Source: Enterobacteriaceae endosymbiont of Donacia marginata (GTDB lineage: Bacteria; Pseudomonadota; Gammaproteobacteria; Enterobacterales; Enterobacteriaceae). From it: a stretch of DNA of 64,000 nt. Positions 36,848-47,977 of the stretch are shown one piece after another (positions within the stretch are counted from its first letter, which is position 1; the number at the start of each line of letters is the position of its first letter). Both the position numbers and the translations under genes were made by a program. Location: positions 47,102-111,101 of the forward strand of contig NZ_CP046184.1 of the NCBI RefSeq assembly GCF_012567685.1, read 5' to 3'. Below the pieces are notes generated by a model. The model ran no database searches and was not told the origin of the DNA. It saw only the letters and a program-made list of their open reading frames with translations.

Positions 36848-38305
36848 ATGTTTAGTAATATATTCGCTAATATGCAAAAAATAGGTAAATCTTTAATGTT
36901 ACCGGTATCTGTTTTACCTATAGCAGGGATATTATTAGGTATAGGGTCGGCTCATTTTTATTGGTTACCTAATGTTATTTCTAATATTATGGAAAAAACA
37001 GGTAGTTCTGTTTTTGCTAATATGCCATTAATTTTTTCTATTGGGATTTCTTTAGGATTTACTAAAAATAATGGTGTATCCGCATTAGCATCTGTCGTTT
37101 CTTATGGTATTTTAACAAAAACGATTGAAGTTATGATTCCTATTTTATTACATAATAATTATACACAAGAAATAGTTATTCAAAAACATCTTGCAGATAC
37201 AGGAGTATTAGGTGGAATTATTGCTGGATCTATTGCTGCATATATGTTTAATCGTTTTCATAATATCAAATTAGTTGATTATCTTGGTTTTTTTTCTGGT
37301 AGTCGTTTTATCCCTATAATTTCCGGATTAACATCAATTTTTATTGGTTTATTATTATCTTTTATCTGGATTCCAATTGGAAAAATAATTCAATCTTTTT
37401 CATATTGGGCTGCTTATCAAAACCCTATTGTTGCATTTGGTATTTATGGAATAATAGAAAGAACTTTATTACCTTTTGGTTTACATCATATTTGGAATGT
37501 TCCATTCCAAATGGAAATAGGTTCATTTATGAATATATTTACTAAACAAATATATCATGGTGATATTGCAAGATATATTGCTGGAGATCCATCTGCAGGT
37601 AAATTAGCAGGAGGTTTTTTATTTAAAATGTATGGATTACCAGGTGCAGCTATTGCCATATGGCAAACATCAAAAAAAGAAAATAAAAAAAAAATCGGTA
37701 GTTTAATGTTTTCAGCTGCATTAACATCTTTTTTTACAGGAATTACAGAACCAATAGAATTTTCTTTTATGTATGCAGCACCATTATTATATATAATACA
37801 TATTATTTTATCAGGATTATCTTTTCCTATTTGTATTTTACTTGGAATGAGAAATGGCACAAGTTTTTCTCATGGGTTAATTGATTTTATTATTTTAAGT
37901 GGTAATGGTTCTAAAATATGGTTATTTCCAATTATAGGTTTTATTTATATAATTATATATTATAATGTATTTAAAATACTAATTATTAAATTAGATTTAC
38001 GCACTCCAGGACGTGAAAAAATACAAAATAATATATATAAAACAAATGATATATCATTAAATTATGGGGAAAAATTAGTTAAAGCTTTTGGGGGGAAAAA
38101 TAATATTACTAATTTAGATGCATGTATTACTAGATTACGTATAACTGTGATAAATATAAAAAAAGTTAATGAAAAAGAATTAAAATTATTAGGAGCTTCT
38201 GCTGTTATTATTTCTGGTAATGGGGTTCAAGCAATATTTGGTACTAAATCAGATAATTTAAAAACAGAAATGGATAATTTTATAAAAAAAAATAATTATG
38301 AATAA
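36848..38305 (+). CDS. ptsG: glucose PTS permease EIICB
   Basis: PtsG imports and phosphorylates glucose. The N-terminal IIC domain has the expected membrane helices and conserved [13 protein letters not shown] and [12 protein letters not shown] segments. The C-terminal IIB domain keeps the phosphorylated cysteine in [10 protein letters not shown] near residue 426. The length of 485 is close to E. coli (477). It needs EI, HPr and EIIA, which are not in this window. An AGGA Shine-Dalgarno precedes the ATG. Its end overlaps hinT by 8 bases. Together with pfkA and gapA it makes glucose the probable carbon source. Confidence 0.97.
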   Translation: MFSNIFANMQKIGKSLMLPVSVLPIAGILLGIGSAHFYWLPNVISNIMEKTGSSVFANMPLIFSIGISLGFTKNNGVSALASVVSYGILTKTIEVMIPILLHNNYTQEIVIQKHLADTGVLGGIIAGSIAAYMFNRFHNIKLVDYLGFFSGSRFIPIISGLTSIFIGLLLSFIWIPIGKIIQSFSYWAAYQNPIVAFGIYGIIERTLLPFGLHHIWNVPFQMEIGSFMNIFTKQIYHGDIARYIAGDPSAGKLAGGFLFKMYGLPGAAIAIWQTSKKENKKKIGSLMFSAALTSFFTGITEPIEFSFMYAAPLLYIIHIILSGLSFPICILLGMRNGTSFSHGLIDFIILSGNGSKIWLFPIIGFIYIIIYYNVFKILIIKLDLRTPGREKIQNNIYKTNDISLNYGEKLVKAFGGKNNITNLDACITRLRITVINIKKVNEKELKLLGASAVIISGNGVQAIFGTKSDNLKTEMDNFIKKNNYE

Positions 38306-38648
38306 TAAAAAAAACATATTTCAACAAATTATATCTAAAAAAATAATTACTAATATTGTTTATCAAGATAATTTAGTTACAGCTTTTAATGATATAAAAC
38401 CACAAAGTCCAATACATATTTTAATTATACCTAATATTTTTATAAAAACACTTAATAATATTAAATCCGAACATCAGTTATTACTAGGAAGAATGTTATT
38501 AGTTGCTTCTAAAATAGCAAAAAAAAAAAAAATTGATAAATCTGGATATAGAGTTGTTATTAATTGTAATCATCATGGATGTCAAACAATATTTTATTTA
38601 CATATGCATTTATTAGGTGGACGACAAGGTATAAATATTTTTTTTTAG
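38298..38648 (+). CDS. hinT: HIT-family purine nucleoside phosphoramidase
   Basis: HinT hydrolyses AMP-lysine and similar phosphoramidates. The 116 residues align along their length with E. coli HinT ([47 protein letters not shown]). The HIT motif reads YLHMHLLGG, not HIHMHLLGG. The first histidine is tyrosine, while the central catalytic histidine and the third are kept. The preceding GGQ is GCQ. The frame crosses a 14-A run (38519-38532) intact. The start overlaps ptsG by 8 bases, suggesting translational coupling. Confidence 0.92.
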   Translation: MNNKKNIFQQIISKKIITNIVYQDNLVTAFNDIKPQSPIHILIIPNIFIKTLNNIKSEHQLLLGRMLLVASKIAKKKKIDKSGYRVVINCNHHGCQTIFYLHMHLLGGRQGINIFF

Positions 38649-38693
38649 TTTAAAAAATTATATTTTTTAAAATTTAAAAAAAAATTTTTTGTA

Positions 38694-38726
38694 TTGCTAT
38701 GTATCTATTAATATAATACATAGCAA
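38694..38726. terminator. bidirectional terminator between hinT and gapA
   Basis: A perfect 11-bp stem (TTGCTATGTAT at 38694-38704, ATACATAGCAA at 38716-38726) has an 11-base loop. It is followed by a T-rich run on the plus side and by a matching A/T run on the other. It lies between convergent hinT and gapA. This is the clearest intrinsic terminator in the window. Confidence 0.75.
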
Positions 38727-38743
38727 ATTTTTCTATTTTATTT

Positions 38744-39742
38744 TTATTTAAAAATATGTAATATTAAATCTAATATTTTAGAAGAATATCCTGTTTCATT
38801 ATCATACCAAGCAATTAATTTAAAAAAATTATTATCGATAGCTATACTTGCTTTTTTATCAAAAATAGATATTAATGTTGAGCCATTAAAATCACTAGAT
38901 ACTACGTCATCTTCTGTATAACCAATAATTTCTTTCATATAATTTTGAGATGCAAATTTAATAACTTTACAAATATCTGGTAATGTAGTTTTTTTTAAAA
39001 TTTGAACAGTAAAATCAACAACAGAAACGTTAGCAACAGGTACTCTTAATGATATCCCTGTTAATTTATTATTTAATTCTGGTAAAACAATTCCTACTGC
39101 TTTTGCAGCACCGGTACTTGAAGGGATAATATTTTGGTATGCACCTCTTCCTCCTCTCCAGTCCTTCATAGAAGGACCATCTACTGTTTTTTGAGTAGAT
39201 GTTACTGCATGAATAGTTGTCATAAGACCATTTTTAATAATATAATTATCGTTTATAATTTTAGCTAATGGGGCTAAACAATTAGTAGTACATGAAGCAT
39301 TAGAAATGATATTTTCTCCACTATAATTATTAAAATTAACTCCTTTTACAAACATAGGTATTGAATTATCTTTAGGAGGAGCTGTAATAATAACTTTTTT
39401 GGCACCAGCTATAATATGTTTTTTTGCTAATTCTTTTGTTAAAAAAATTCCTGTTGATTCAATAACAACATCAATATTTAAATCATGCCATTTTAATTTA
39501 AGTGGATCTGATTCTGAAAATACATGAATAATATTCTTATTTATAATTAAATTATTTTCATCAACTTTAATCTTTTTCTTAAAATTACCATGTGTTGAAT
39601 CATATTTTATCATATATGCCATATAATTTATTTCTAATAAATCATTAATAGCTATAATTTTAATTTTAGGATTTTTTTGAGCAACACGGAAAAAAATACG
39701 TCCTATTCTGCCGAATCCATTAATAGCAACTCTAATAGACAT
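38744..39742 (-). CDS. gapA: glyceraldehyde-3-phosphate dehydrogenase
   Basis: GapA oxidises glyceraldehyde 3-phosphate in glycolysis. It has the NAD-binding INGFGRIGR, the catalytic cysteine in [14 protein letters not shown] near residue 150, the partner histidine in [18 protein letters not shown], and WYDNETGYS. The length of 332 matches E. coli (331). A TTAGGAGA Shine-Dalgarno precedes the ATG. Conservation and codon content are above the local average, as expected for a highly expressed gene. It lies next to sppA, close to the E. coli arrangement of gapA, sppA and xthA. Confidence 0.98.
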   Translation of the reverse strand: MSIRVAINGFGRIGRIFFRVAQKNPKIKIIAINDLLEINYMAYMIKYDSTHGNFKKKIKVDENNLIINKNIIHVFSESDPLKLKWHDLNIDVVIESTGIFLTKELAKKHIIAGAKKVIITAPPKDNSIPMFVKGVNFNNYSGENIISNASCTTNCLAPLAKIINDNYIIKNGLMTTIHAVTSTQKTVDGPSMKDWRGGRGAYQNIIPSSTGAAKAVGIVLPELNNKLTGISLRVPVANVSVVDFTVQILKKTTLPDICKVIKFASQNYMKEIIGYTEDDVVSSDFNGSTLISIFDKKASIAIDNNFFKLIAWYDNETGYSSKILDLILHIFK

Positions 39743-39796
39743 TTAATTATCTCCTAATCATAAATACAAAATTATAAAAAAATAAAATTTTTAAAT

Positions 39797-41614
39797 TTAT
39801 ATAATATATAAAGAATATATTCTTTCGGGATTTAAAATATTTTCATTATTTAATGATGAAAAATTTTTATTAAAAATAAAATTTATATAATTTTGAATTA
39901 AATTAGATATAATAAAATTATTTGATTTTATAAAATAATCTAATGGAGAAAAAGTATTTATAGTTATCCATTGTAATTTTACTTTTTTAATTTTTGTTAA
40001 TTTTGCAATTTTCATTATTGCACTATCAAAATCACCTAAACCATCAACTAATCCATATTTTTGAGCATCTTTACCTAAAAGAACCATACCATTAGCTATT
40101 TTTTTTACTTTTTCAATAGATAAATTTCTTTTTTTAGAAACTAAATAAATAAATTCATCATATCCAGTTTTAATATTTATGCTCATTATCTTTTCTTCTA
40201 TAGAAGATAATTTTTCATCCATAGAAAGAGTAAATCTATCTGATATATTAACCCCATCTTTTTTTATACCAATTAAATCTAAAATATCACTAATATTATA
40301 TACAACACTAAAAATACCAATAGAACCAGTTAAACTTACTGGATCTGCAATTATAAAATCAGCTACTGTAGAAATCCAGTATGCCCCTGATGCTGCCATT
40401 TTACCCATAACTACTACGATTGGTTTATGAATTTTTTTTAATAAAAGTAATTCGTTATAAATTGCTTTTGCAGCTAAAATATCACCTCCTGGACTATTAA
40501 TTTTTAATATTAATCCTTTAATATTTGGATTTTTATATATTTCATTTATTTTATTTACAATAAGATCACTGCCATTTTTACCATATATCATAATTCCATC
40601 TATTGTAATAACTGCAATATTACCATTATTTTGTTGAATTCCATTATCTATATATAATTTTATATAATTATTAATACTAATTTTATTATATGTATTTTGG
40701 GTTTTATCTAAACCAAAATTTTGAATCATTTCTTTTTCAAAATCATTATTATTAGATATTTTATCTACTAATTTATTTTGTAATGCAAATAAAGCTAAAT
40801 TCCCATGAGATTTTTTGAGAGATATTAATAAATTTTCGTCTGTAGGAAAAATTTCTTCTTTAGTTAATTGTCTATTAATTGATATAGTTGTTAAATAATC
40901 ATCCCATAAATTATTTATTAATTGATTCATAACTATTTTATCATTATTAGACATATCTTCTCTTAAAACAGATTCAACTGCAGATTTATATTTTCCAACT
41001 CTAAATACATGAGTTTTAATTTTTAAATTTTTTAAAAAATTTTTTATAAAAAATTTTTTAAAATTTAGACCATATAATTTTACATTACCATATGGTAATA
41101 AAAAAACTTTATTGGCAAAACTAGCTAAATAGTATTGACTTTGGTCATACATATCTGAAATTGCATATATTTTTTTACCACTTTCTTTGAAATCATTTAA
41201 ATATTTGCCTATATATCGTAAATTAGGAATATCAGAAATATTTAAATTATTAAGTCTTAATATAATACCATTAATATTTTTATCTTTTTTTGCAAAATTT
41301 ATAGCATTAACAATATTAATTATTGGATCATTATTTTTTTTGTTTGTAAATTTATTAAATAATTTAAATATTAAATTATTTTTATAAAAAGATTCATTAT
41401 CAAAATTTTCATCAAAACTAATTTCTAATACTTGATTATTTTTTTTTAATATTTGACTATTTGTGTTTTTTCTATGATTCACATTATATATGTAATAACA
41501 TAATAAGAATATTAATAATATAAAAATGATATTTATTATTAACGTTCTAGTAAAATTAATTAGTGACCATAAATAACAACAAAAGAATTTTATTATATTC
41601 AATAACTTAATCAT
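39797..41614 (-). CDS. sppA: signal peptide peptidase (protease IV)
   Basis: SppA degrades cleaved signal peptides in the inner membrane. An N-terminal membrane anchor (residues about 18-43) is followed by tandem ClpP-like domains. The catalytic lysine lies in VGKYKSAVESV and the serine in KMAASGAYWIST. The LKINSPGGDI segment is also intact. The length of 605 is close to E. coli (618). An AGGTGA Shine-Dalgarno precedes the ATG. Its retention fits a working Sec export route that still produces lipoprotein and other signal peptides. Confidence 0.95.
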   Translation of the reverse strand: MIKLLNIIKFFCCYLWSLINFTRTLIINIIFILLIFLLCYYIYNVNHRKNTNSQILKKNNQVLEISFDENFDNESFYKNNLIFKLFNKFTNKKNNDPIINIVNAINFAKKDKNINGIILRLNNLNISDIPNLRYIGKYLNDFKESGKKIYAISDMYDQSQYYLASFANKVFLLPYGNVKLYGLNFKKFFIKNFLKNLKIKTHVFRVGKYKSAVESVLREDMSNNDKIVMNQLINNLWDDYLTTISINRQLTKEEIFPTDENLLISLKKSHGNLALFALQNKLVDKISNNNDFEKEMIQNFGLDKTQNTYNKISINNYIKLYIDNGIQQNNGNIAVITIDGIMIYGKNGSDLIVNKINEIYKNPNIKGLILKINSPGGDILAAKAIYNELLLLKKIHKPIVVVMGKMAASGAYWISTVADFIIADPVSLTGSIGIFSVVYNISDILDLIGIKKDGVNISDRFTLSMDEKLSSIEEKIMSINIKTGYDEFIYLVSKKRNLSIEKVKKIANGMVLLGKDAQKYGLVDGLGDFDSAIMKIAKLTKIKKVKLQWITINTFSPLDYFIKSNNFIISNLIQNYINFIFNKNFSSLNNENILNPERIYSLYII

Positions 41615-41645
41615 TTTTCACCTAATTTTTTAAAATAAAAATTTA

Positions 41646-42455
41646 TTAAATATTTTTAAACTTTACCCAAATAGGAGCATGATCTGAAGGTTTAATTAAA
41701 TTACGAATAGAGTATTCTATTCCTGAATTAGAATAATATTTTATTAATGAATTAGTAATTAAAATATTATCAATTCTTAACCCTTTATTAAAAACAAATC
41801 CTTTTGATCTATAATCAAACCAAGAAAATTTATTATTTGTTAAAGGATTCATTAATCTCCAAATATCAAATAGACCCCAATCAAGTAATTGATTCATATA
41901 AAATCTTTCTTTTGGTAAGAAAGAACATTTTCCTTTTTTTAACCATTTTTTACGATTTTTTTCTCCTATTCCAATATCTAAATCGGAAATACTAATATTA
42001 ATATCTCCCATAAGTATAATATGATTTTTTGGATCTAAATTTTCTTTAATATAAAAATATAAATTTTTTAAAAAATTAATTTTATATTTAAATTTTATAT
42101 TATTTTTTTGATTATCTCCTTGAGGAAAATAACAATTTAAAATCTTTATCTTACCAATAGCACTATCTAAATCAATCATTATTGATCTTTTTTGATTATT
42201 AAAAAAGTCTTTTAAAAAATTTTTTTGAATATTTAAAGGTTCTTTTTTACTTAATAAAGCTACTCCATAATTTTTTACTTGTCCACACATATAAATGTGA
42301 TATCCTAATTTATATATTTCTTCTTTAGGAAAATTTTCATTATTTACTTTTGTTTCTTGTAACCCGATTATATCAGGATTATATATTTTTATAATTATTT
42401 TTAATTGATGTATATGTGCTCTTATTCCATTAATATTAAATGAAAAAATTTTCAT
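41646..42455 (-). CDS. xthA: exodeoxyribonuclease III (AP endonuclease)
   Basis: XthA repairs abasic sites and trims damaged 3' ends. The metal-binding glutamate is in GLQETKVNNE, the central aspartate and asparagine are in MGDINIS, and the catalytic histidine is in PSDHAPIWV at the C-terminus. The N-terminal FNINGIRAH is intact. The length of 269 equals that of E. coli (268). It is the only base-excision repair gene in the window. Confidence 0.97.
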   Translation of the reverse strand: MKIFSFNINGIRAHIHQLKIIIKIYNPDIIGLQETKVNNENFPKEEIYKLGYHIYMCGQVKNYGVALLSKKEPLNIQKNFLKDFFNNQKRSIMIDLDSAIGKIKILNCYFPQGDNQKNNIKFKYKINFLKNLYFYIKENLDPKNHIILMGDINISISDLDIGIGEKNRKKWLKKGKCSFLPKERFYMNQLLDWGLFDIWRLMNPLTNNKFSWFDYRSKGFVFNKGLRIDNILITNSLIKYYSNSGIEYSIRNLIKPSDHAPIWVKFKNI

Positions 42456-42522
42456 AAAATTTCGATTTTAATATAAATTTTTATAATAAAGTAATTTATT
42501 AATAAATATTATTTTTCTATTT

Positions 42523-43989
42523 TTATAAAATAAATTTAAATAAAAAAAATAATTTTTCTATTATTTTTTGCCAATATGGTCTTTTTATCCATAAATTATA
42601 TTCTAATTTTTGTGATTTTAAAATATATTTATTTTGTATATATAAAAGTGATTTATTAAATATAATATCATCTATAATTAAATTAATTTCAAAATTTAAA
42701 TAGATACTTCTTATATCTAAATTTACAGTACCTATAAAACTAATTTTTTTATCTATAATAATACTCTTTGTATGTAAAAATCCTGTTTTTAATTGATAAA
42801 TATTAACTCCCGATTTTAATAATTTATAAAAGAAAAATTTACTAGCCCAATAAATAAAAATTGAATCATTATATTTAGGAATAATAATTTTTACATCTAC
42901 ACCACGTTCAGAAGCTATACAAATAGCAGATAATAAATTTTTACTTGGTATTAAATAAGGTGTTGTAATAATTAAACTTTTTTTAGCTAAAAATATAGCT
43001 GTAATTAAAGAATTATGAATTATTTTTTTAGATAATTTTAATCCTGAAAATATTACTTGTATTCTATTAATATTATTTTTATTCTGATATTTTACTAAAT
43101 TATTTTTTAATTGATTAATGGATAATATATTTTGTCCTGTTTCTATTTCCCAATCATATGAATAAATAATACTAATCGTATTAACAATAGGGCCAGTTAT
43201 ACGAATCATTAGATCAATCCATTTACCTATTTTAGTATTTTTTTTAAAATTAGTTGAATCTACCATATTCATACTACCAACATAAACTATTCTATTATCA
43301 ATTAATATTATTTTTTTATGTTGTCTTAAATCTATTCTAGAATAAAAAAAATTGAAAATTGTAATATTCAATGATTTAATTATAAAAACACCAACTCTTA
43401 ACATAAGATGATACCAAGAACTATAAAAAAAATTTTTACTTCCAATAAAATCTAACATAATATAACATTTAACACCTCTTTTAGCTGCTATTATAATAGA
43501 TTCTGAAAATTTATTTACTAATCCTCCGGGTATCCATATATAAAAAACAATATGAATACTATATTTTGCTGATTGTATATCATTAATTAGTGATGTAAAT
43601 AATTTAAATGATGAGTTAAATAATTTAATAGAATTATTAGTCATACTCAATAAATTTTGTTTATTTTCACATAATTGAAATAATGTTTCTATTTTTTTAT
43701 TTACATATATATTTTTAATATATAATTTATAATATATTTGTAATTTTTTTAGTAATTCACTATAGCGAAACCATATTTTTTTAGCCTGTTTAGATTTATA
43801 TTGTGTTTTTGAATAAATTTCTCCAAAAATAAAATAAAAAATAATCCCTATTTTAGGAAAAACATATAGAATAAGATACCACAATATATAAGATTTTATA
43901 TCTTTATATTTAATAAAAATTCTAATTATAATAAAAATTAATAATATAATATTACTATATAATAAAATTAAATTTAAAATATTAATCAT
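42523..43989 (-). CDS. clsA: cardiolipin synthase A
   Basis: Cls joins two phosphatidylglycerols into cardiolipin at the inner membrane. Two N-terminal membrane helices are followed by two phospholipase-D repeats with HKD motifs, LRQHKKIILIDNRIVYVGSMN and FLHTKSIIIDKKISFIGTVNLD. The length of 488 matches E. coli ClsA (486), and the two-helix N-terminus favours ClsA over ClsB. The middle of the protein is strongly Ile/Asn-rich. Upstream bases 43990-44075 hold nothing recognisable. Confidence 0.93.
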   Translation of the reverse strand: MINILNLILLYSNIILLIFIIIRIFIKYKDIKSYILWYLILYVFPKIGIIFYFIFGEIYSKTQYKSKQAKKIWFRYSELLKKLQIYYKLYIKNIYVNKKIETLFQLCENKQNLLSMTNNSIKLFNSSFKLFTSLINDIQSAKYSIHIVFYIWIPGGLVNKFSESIIIAAKRGVKCYIMLDFIGSKNFFYSSWYHLMLRVGVFIIKSLNITIFNFFYSRIDLRQHKKIILIDNRIVYVGSMNMVDSTNFKKNTKIGKWIDLMIRITGPIVNTISIIYSYDWEIETGQNILSINQLKNNLVKYQNKNNINRIQVIFSGLKLSKKIIHNSLITAIFLAKKSLIITTPYLIPSKNLLSAICIASERGVDVKIIIPKYNDSIFIYWASKFFFYKLLKSGVNIYQLKTGFLHTKSIIIDKKISFIGTVNLDIRSIYLNFEINLIIDDIIFNKSLLYIQNKYILKSQKLEYNLWIKRPYWQKIIEKLFFLFKFIL

Positions 43990-44075
43990 ATTATCTAAAT
44001 TATTTAAATATAGTTAAAAAAAATTAAAATATAAGTATTTTAATACTAAAATTTAAAATAAAAAATATATATTTT

Positions 44076-45104
44076 TTAAATTTGAAAAAGAAAATTAATA
44101 ACATCCCCATCCTGTATTATATATTTTTTACCCTCTATTTTCATTTTACCAAATAATTTTGCTTTTGTTTGATTTTTATAAAAAATAAAATCTTTATAAT
44201 GAATTACTTGAGCTCTAATAAATCCTTTTTGAATATCACTATGAATTTTTTTAGCAGCAATTAATGCTGTTGTACCTTTTAAGATACTCCATGATCTAGT
44301 TTCTTTAATTCCTACTGTATAAAAAGTATGTAAATTTAATAATTTAAAACTATTAAGTATTATTTTTTTTAAATCATTATTTTTATTTATTGGTAATATT
44401 TTTTGTTTGTTATTAAGATTAATAATACAAATTTTTAAAACTAAATAATTTTTACTAAGAATATTTATTTCATCTAAAAAAAATTGGTTATTAATATTAT
44501 TTTCATCTATATTAGCAATAATAATTATTGGTTTAATTGTTAATAATTTTAATTTTTTTAAAAAATCTATTTCTTCTATATTTAATTTTAATAAATTTAA
44601 TAATTTACCATTTTTTAAGTAATTTAAACAAATATCTAATAAATATTTAAATTTATTATTAATATGTTTTTTATTATTTTTTAATTTAAATAATAAATTT
44701 ATATCAAAATTAATAATTTCATTATTTATAATATCGACATCTTTTATAGGATTAAATGATAAACTTAATATATTTTTATTTTTAAAACACCGTATTACAT
44801 GAATTATAGCATCAACTTCTGATATATTATGTAAAAACTGATTTCCTAATCCCTCTCCTTTGGACGCTCCTTTTATTAAACCTGCAATATCTACAAAAGT
44901 TACAGTAGATTGTATTATTTTTTTAGATTTTATTAATTTAGATAAATAAAGTAATCTATTATCAGGAACAGTTACTATACTAGTATTTGGTTTTATTGTG
45001 CAAAAAGGATAATTTAATGCATCTACATTAGAATTAGTTAATGCATTAAATAATGTTGATTTCCCTACATTTGGAAGTCCAATGATACCACATTTTAATT
45101 CCAT
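44076..45104 (-). CDS. ychF: ribosome-binding ATPase YchF
   Basis: YchF (EngD) is an Obg-family P-loop protein that prefers ATP and binds ribosomes. The motifs are GLPNVGKST (G1), DIAGLIKGASKGEGLGNQFL (G3) and a NIDE-type G4. The C-terminal TGS-like domain ends GKKYIIQDGDVINFLF. At 342 residues it is about 20 shorter than E. coli, with loss in the middle helical region. Its start codon overlaps the pth stop by one base (TAATG), the conserved pth-ychF operon. Confidence 0.95.
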   Translation of the reverse strand: MELKCGIIGLPNVGKSTLFNALTNSNVDALNYPFCTIKPNTSIVTVPDNRLLYLSKLIKSKKIIQSTVTFVDIAGLIKGASKGEGLGNQFLHNISEVDAIIHVIRCFKNKNILSLSFNPIKDVDIINNEIINFDINLLFKLKNNKKHINNKFKYLLDICLNYLKNGKLLNLLKLNIEEIDFLKKLKLLTIKPIIIIANIDENNINNQFFLDEINILSKNYLVLKICIINLNNKQKILPINKNNDLKKIILNSFKLLNLHTFYTVGIKETRSWSILKGTTALIAAKKIHSDIQKGFIRAQVIHYKDFIFYKNQTKAKLFGKMKIEGKKYIIQDGDVINFLFQI

Positions 45105-45703
45105 TATTTTATTATCCTATTATTTTTAGAATGTAAATAATTTATTGCTTTATTATAATTATTAGTTTTAATAAAAACTAGTAAGGCTTTAATACTATTT
45201 TTTATAGTTAAATTAATATTTTTTTGTTCGGTTAATGTAGGAGGGGTTAATACAAAATTATTTACTTGATCTTTACATCCAGGATGACCTATCCCTATAC
45301 GTAACCTATAAAATAATTTATCATTAAATATTTTTATAATATTATTAATTCCATTATGGCCTCCACTACCACCTCCATATTTAAATTTTATAATTCCAGG
45401 TAAATAATCTAATTCATCATGAATAACTAAAATATTTTTTAATAAAATTTTATAAAAACTAGAGACAATAAATATTGATTTTCCTGAATTATTCATTAAA
45501 GAATTTGGTATTAATAAAATTATTTTTTTATTTAAAATATTTAAATAACCAATATTTTCATTTAATTTTTTTATTTTTTTAAATTGAATATTAAATTTAT
45601 TAGATAAATTAATAATATAATTAGAACCCATATTATGACGAGTTTTAATAAATTTATTATTTAAGTTATTACCTAATCCTACTATCATCTTTATATTATT
45701 CAA
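45104..45703 (-). CDS. pth: peptidyl-tRNA hydrolase, TTG start
   Basis: Pth recycles peptidyl-tRNAs released early from ribosomes. The catalytic histidine lies in TRHNMGSNY. HDELD and GGGSGGHNGI segments match the family, and the 199-residue length is normal (E. coli 194). The start is a TTG at 45703: it aligns NNIKMIVGLGN with E. coli MTIKLIVGLAN and has AAAAGG 7 bases upstream. The first in-frame ATG (45688) would cut the N-terminus and lacks a Shine-Dalgarno. It is followed by ychF with a one-base overlap. Confidence 0.95.
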   Translation of the reverse strand: MNNIKMIVGLGNNLNNKFIKTRHNMGSNYIINLSNKFNIQFKKIKKLNENIGYLNILNKKIILLIPNSLMNNSGKSIFIVSSFYKILLKNILVIHDELDYLPGIIKFKYGGGSGGHNGINNIIKIFNDKLFYRLRIGIGHPGCKDQVNNFVLTPPTLTEQKNINLTIKNSIKALLVFIKTNNYNKAINYLHSKNNRIIK

Positions 45704-45728
45704 ATATTTACCTTTTTATTATTTTAAT

Positions 45729-46676
45729 CTATTTAAACATTACAGATATAGATTCTTCATTACTAATTCTTCTTATTGTTTCTGCAAGCATATAAGATAG
45801 AGTTAAGACTCTAACATTTTTTAATTTTTTAATTTTTTTTGTTAATGGGATACTATCACATACAATAATTTCATCTATTACAGAATTATAAATATTCTGA
45901 ATAGCATTACCTGAAAAAATAGCATGAGTCACATAAACAAATACTTTTGTTGCTCCATTTTTTTTTAAAGCTTTTGCTGCTTGACATAATGTTCCTGCAG
46001 TATCAACAATATCATCTATTAAAATACAATCTCGTTGATTAACATCTCCAATAATATTCATAATTTCTGTAGTATTTAAATTATTTCTTCTTTTATCTAT
46101 AATAGCCATATCTGTTCCATTAAATAATTTTTTTGCTATTGATCTTGCACGAATTACCCCTCCAATATCAGGAGAAACTATTATAGGATTATTATATATA
46201 TTTTTTGATATATCTTTTAAAAAAATAGAACTTGCGAAAACATTATCTACAGGAACATTAAAAAATCCTTGAATTTGTTCTGCATGTAAATCAACTGTTA
46301 ATATTCTATTAATTCCTACTCTAGATAAAAAATCAGCTATTACTTTAGCAGTAATAGGTACTCTAGCAGAACGGATTCTTCTATCTTGTCTAGCATAACC
46401 AAAATAAGGAATAACAGCAGTTATTCTTCCAGCAGAAGCTCTTTTAAATGCATCAATCATTATAATTAATTCAATTAAATTATCATTAGTAGGATTACAA
46501 GTAGATTGTATGATAAAAATATCATTTCCTCTTACATTTTCTTTTATTTTAACAGAAACTTCTCCATCACTAAATTTACCTACAAATATTTTACCTAAAT
46601 TAATATATAGATGATTAGCAATATTTTTTGCTAATTTAGTAATAGCATTACCAGCAAATAATTTCATATTAGTCAT
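45729..46676 (-). CDS. prs: ribose-phosphate pyrophosphokinase
   Basis: Prs makes PRPP for nucleotide, histidine and NAD synthesis. It has the KLFAGNA N-terminus, [34 protein letters not shown] and the PRPP-binding DDIVDTAGT loop. The length of 315 equals E. coli. An AAGGA Shine-Dalgarno precedes the ATG. It is divergent from prfA over 212 bases. In E. coli ispE, lolB and hemA lie there, and no trace of them is visible. Confidence 0.98.
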   Translation of the reverse strand: MTNMKLFAGNAITKLAKNIANHLYINLGKIFVGKFSDGEVSVKIKENVRGNDIFIIQSTCNPTNDNLIELIIMIDAFKRASAGRITAVIPYFGYARQDRRIRSARVPITAKVIADFLSRVGINRILTVDLHAEQIQGFFNVPVDNVFASSIFLKDISKNIYNNPIIVSPDIGGVIRARSIAKKLFNGTDMAIIDKRRNNLNTTEIMNIIGDVNQRDCILIDDIVDTAGTLCQAAKALKKNGATKVFVYVTHAIFSGNAIQNIYNSVIDEIIVCDSIPLTKKIKKLKNVRVLTLSYMLAETIRRISNEESISVMFK

Positions 46677-46888
46677 ATAAAATCCTTAAAAATTATAAAT
46701 ATAATTTTATTTAAATTTTTTCATATAAAAAATAAAATTTTAATATAGAATTAATAATTCTATTAAAAATAAATAAAATATTATTTGTTAATATATAAAA
46801 ATAATACTAAATATAGTATATATTATTATTAATGTAATTTTTTAAAAAAATATTTTATTTATAAAATTTAAATATTAAAATAATAATT

Positions 46889-47962
46889 ATGAATTCTTCT
46901 ATCCTTAAAAAACTTAATATCTTATATAAAAGATATAATTATATATTAAAAAAGTTAAGCGATTATAAATCGTATAATAATCACGTATCTTTACGAAATT
47001 TATCAACTGAATATTCAAAATTATCTAATATAATTAAACCATTTATAAAATGGAAAAAATTAGAATTAAATTTACTTAATAATAAAATTTTATTAAAAGA
47101 AAAGGATAAAGAAATATATCTAATGGTATTAGAAGATATAAAAAATATTAAAATTAAACAAAAAAAAATAGAAAAAATATTATATAAATTACTTTCTCCT
47201 CAAAACAAAGAAGAAGATAATCGTAATTGTTTTTTAGAAATAAAAGCTGGGGCTGGTGGGCATGAAGCAGCAATATTTGTAAAAAATATTTCAAGAATGT
47301 ATATTAGATATGCAGAATCAAAAAAATGGAAGATAGAAATAATACATATTCATTATAATGATAATAGTAATGGTTTTAAAGAAATTATTTTAAAAATTAT
47401 AGGAATTGGAGTTTATGGTAAATTAAAATTTGAATCCGGTGGCCATAGAGTACAAAGAATCCCTGAAACAGAATCACAAGGAAGAATACATACTTCTACA
47501 TGTATTATTGCAGTTATGCCTGAATTATTAAAAACAGAAATTCCAGAAATAAATAATCAAGATTTAAAAATTGATACTTTTAGATCTTCTGGAGCAGGGG
47601 GACAACATGTTAATACAACTGATTCTGCTATAAGAATTACCCATATCCCAACAGGGATTGTTGTAGAATGTCAAGATGAAAGATCTCAACATAAAAATAA
47701 AGCTAAAGCTTTAGCTGTATTAGCTACAAGAATATATACATTAGAAATGGCAAAAAAAAATAAAGATAATGCAATAAAAAAAAAAATATTATTAGGTACT
47801 GGAGATCGTTCAGATAGAAATAGAACATATAATTTTATTCAAAAAAGAGTAACAGATCATCGTATTAATTTAACATTATATAAATTAAACGAAATTATGG
47901 ATGGTAATCTAGATATATTAATAAAACCTATTATTCATCAATATAATGCTGATAAATTATAA
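46889..47962 (+). CDS. prfA: peptide chain release factor 1
   Basis: RF1 terminates translation at UAA and UAG. The peptidyl-transferase GGQ motif lies in SSGAGGQHVNTTDSA. The stop-codon-reading PxT tripeptide is PET in RIPETESQGRIHTS (PAT in E. coli). The length of 357 is close to E. coli (360). The N-terminal helical domain is diverged. It is followed 15 bases later by prmC, which methylates the GGQ glutamine. Genes here end in TAA, TAG and TGA and read with the standard code. Confidence 0.97.
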   Translation: MNSSILKKLNILYKRYNYILKKLSDYKSYNNHVSLRNLSTEYSKLSNIIKPFIKWKKLELNLLNNKILLKEKDKEIYLMVLEDIKNIKIKQKKIEKILYKLLSPQNKEEDNRNCFLEIKAGAGGHEAAIFVKNISRMYIRYAESKKWKIEIIHIHYNDNSNGFKEIILKIIGIGVYGKLKFESGGHRVQRIPETESQGRIHTSTCIIAVMPELLKTEIPEINNQDLKIDTFRSSGAGGQHVNTTDSAIRITHIPTGIVVECQDERSQHKNKAKALAVLATRIYTLEMAKKNKDNAIKKKILLGTGDRSDRNRTYNFIQKRVTDHRINLTLYKLNEIMDGNLDILIKPIIHQYNADKL

Positions 47963-47977
47963 TTTTTAAAAAAAAAT

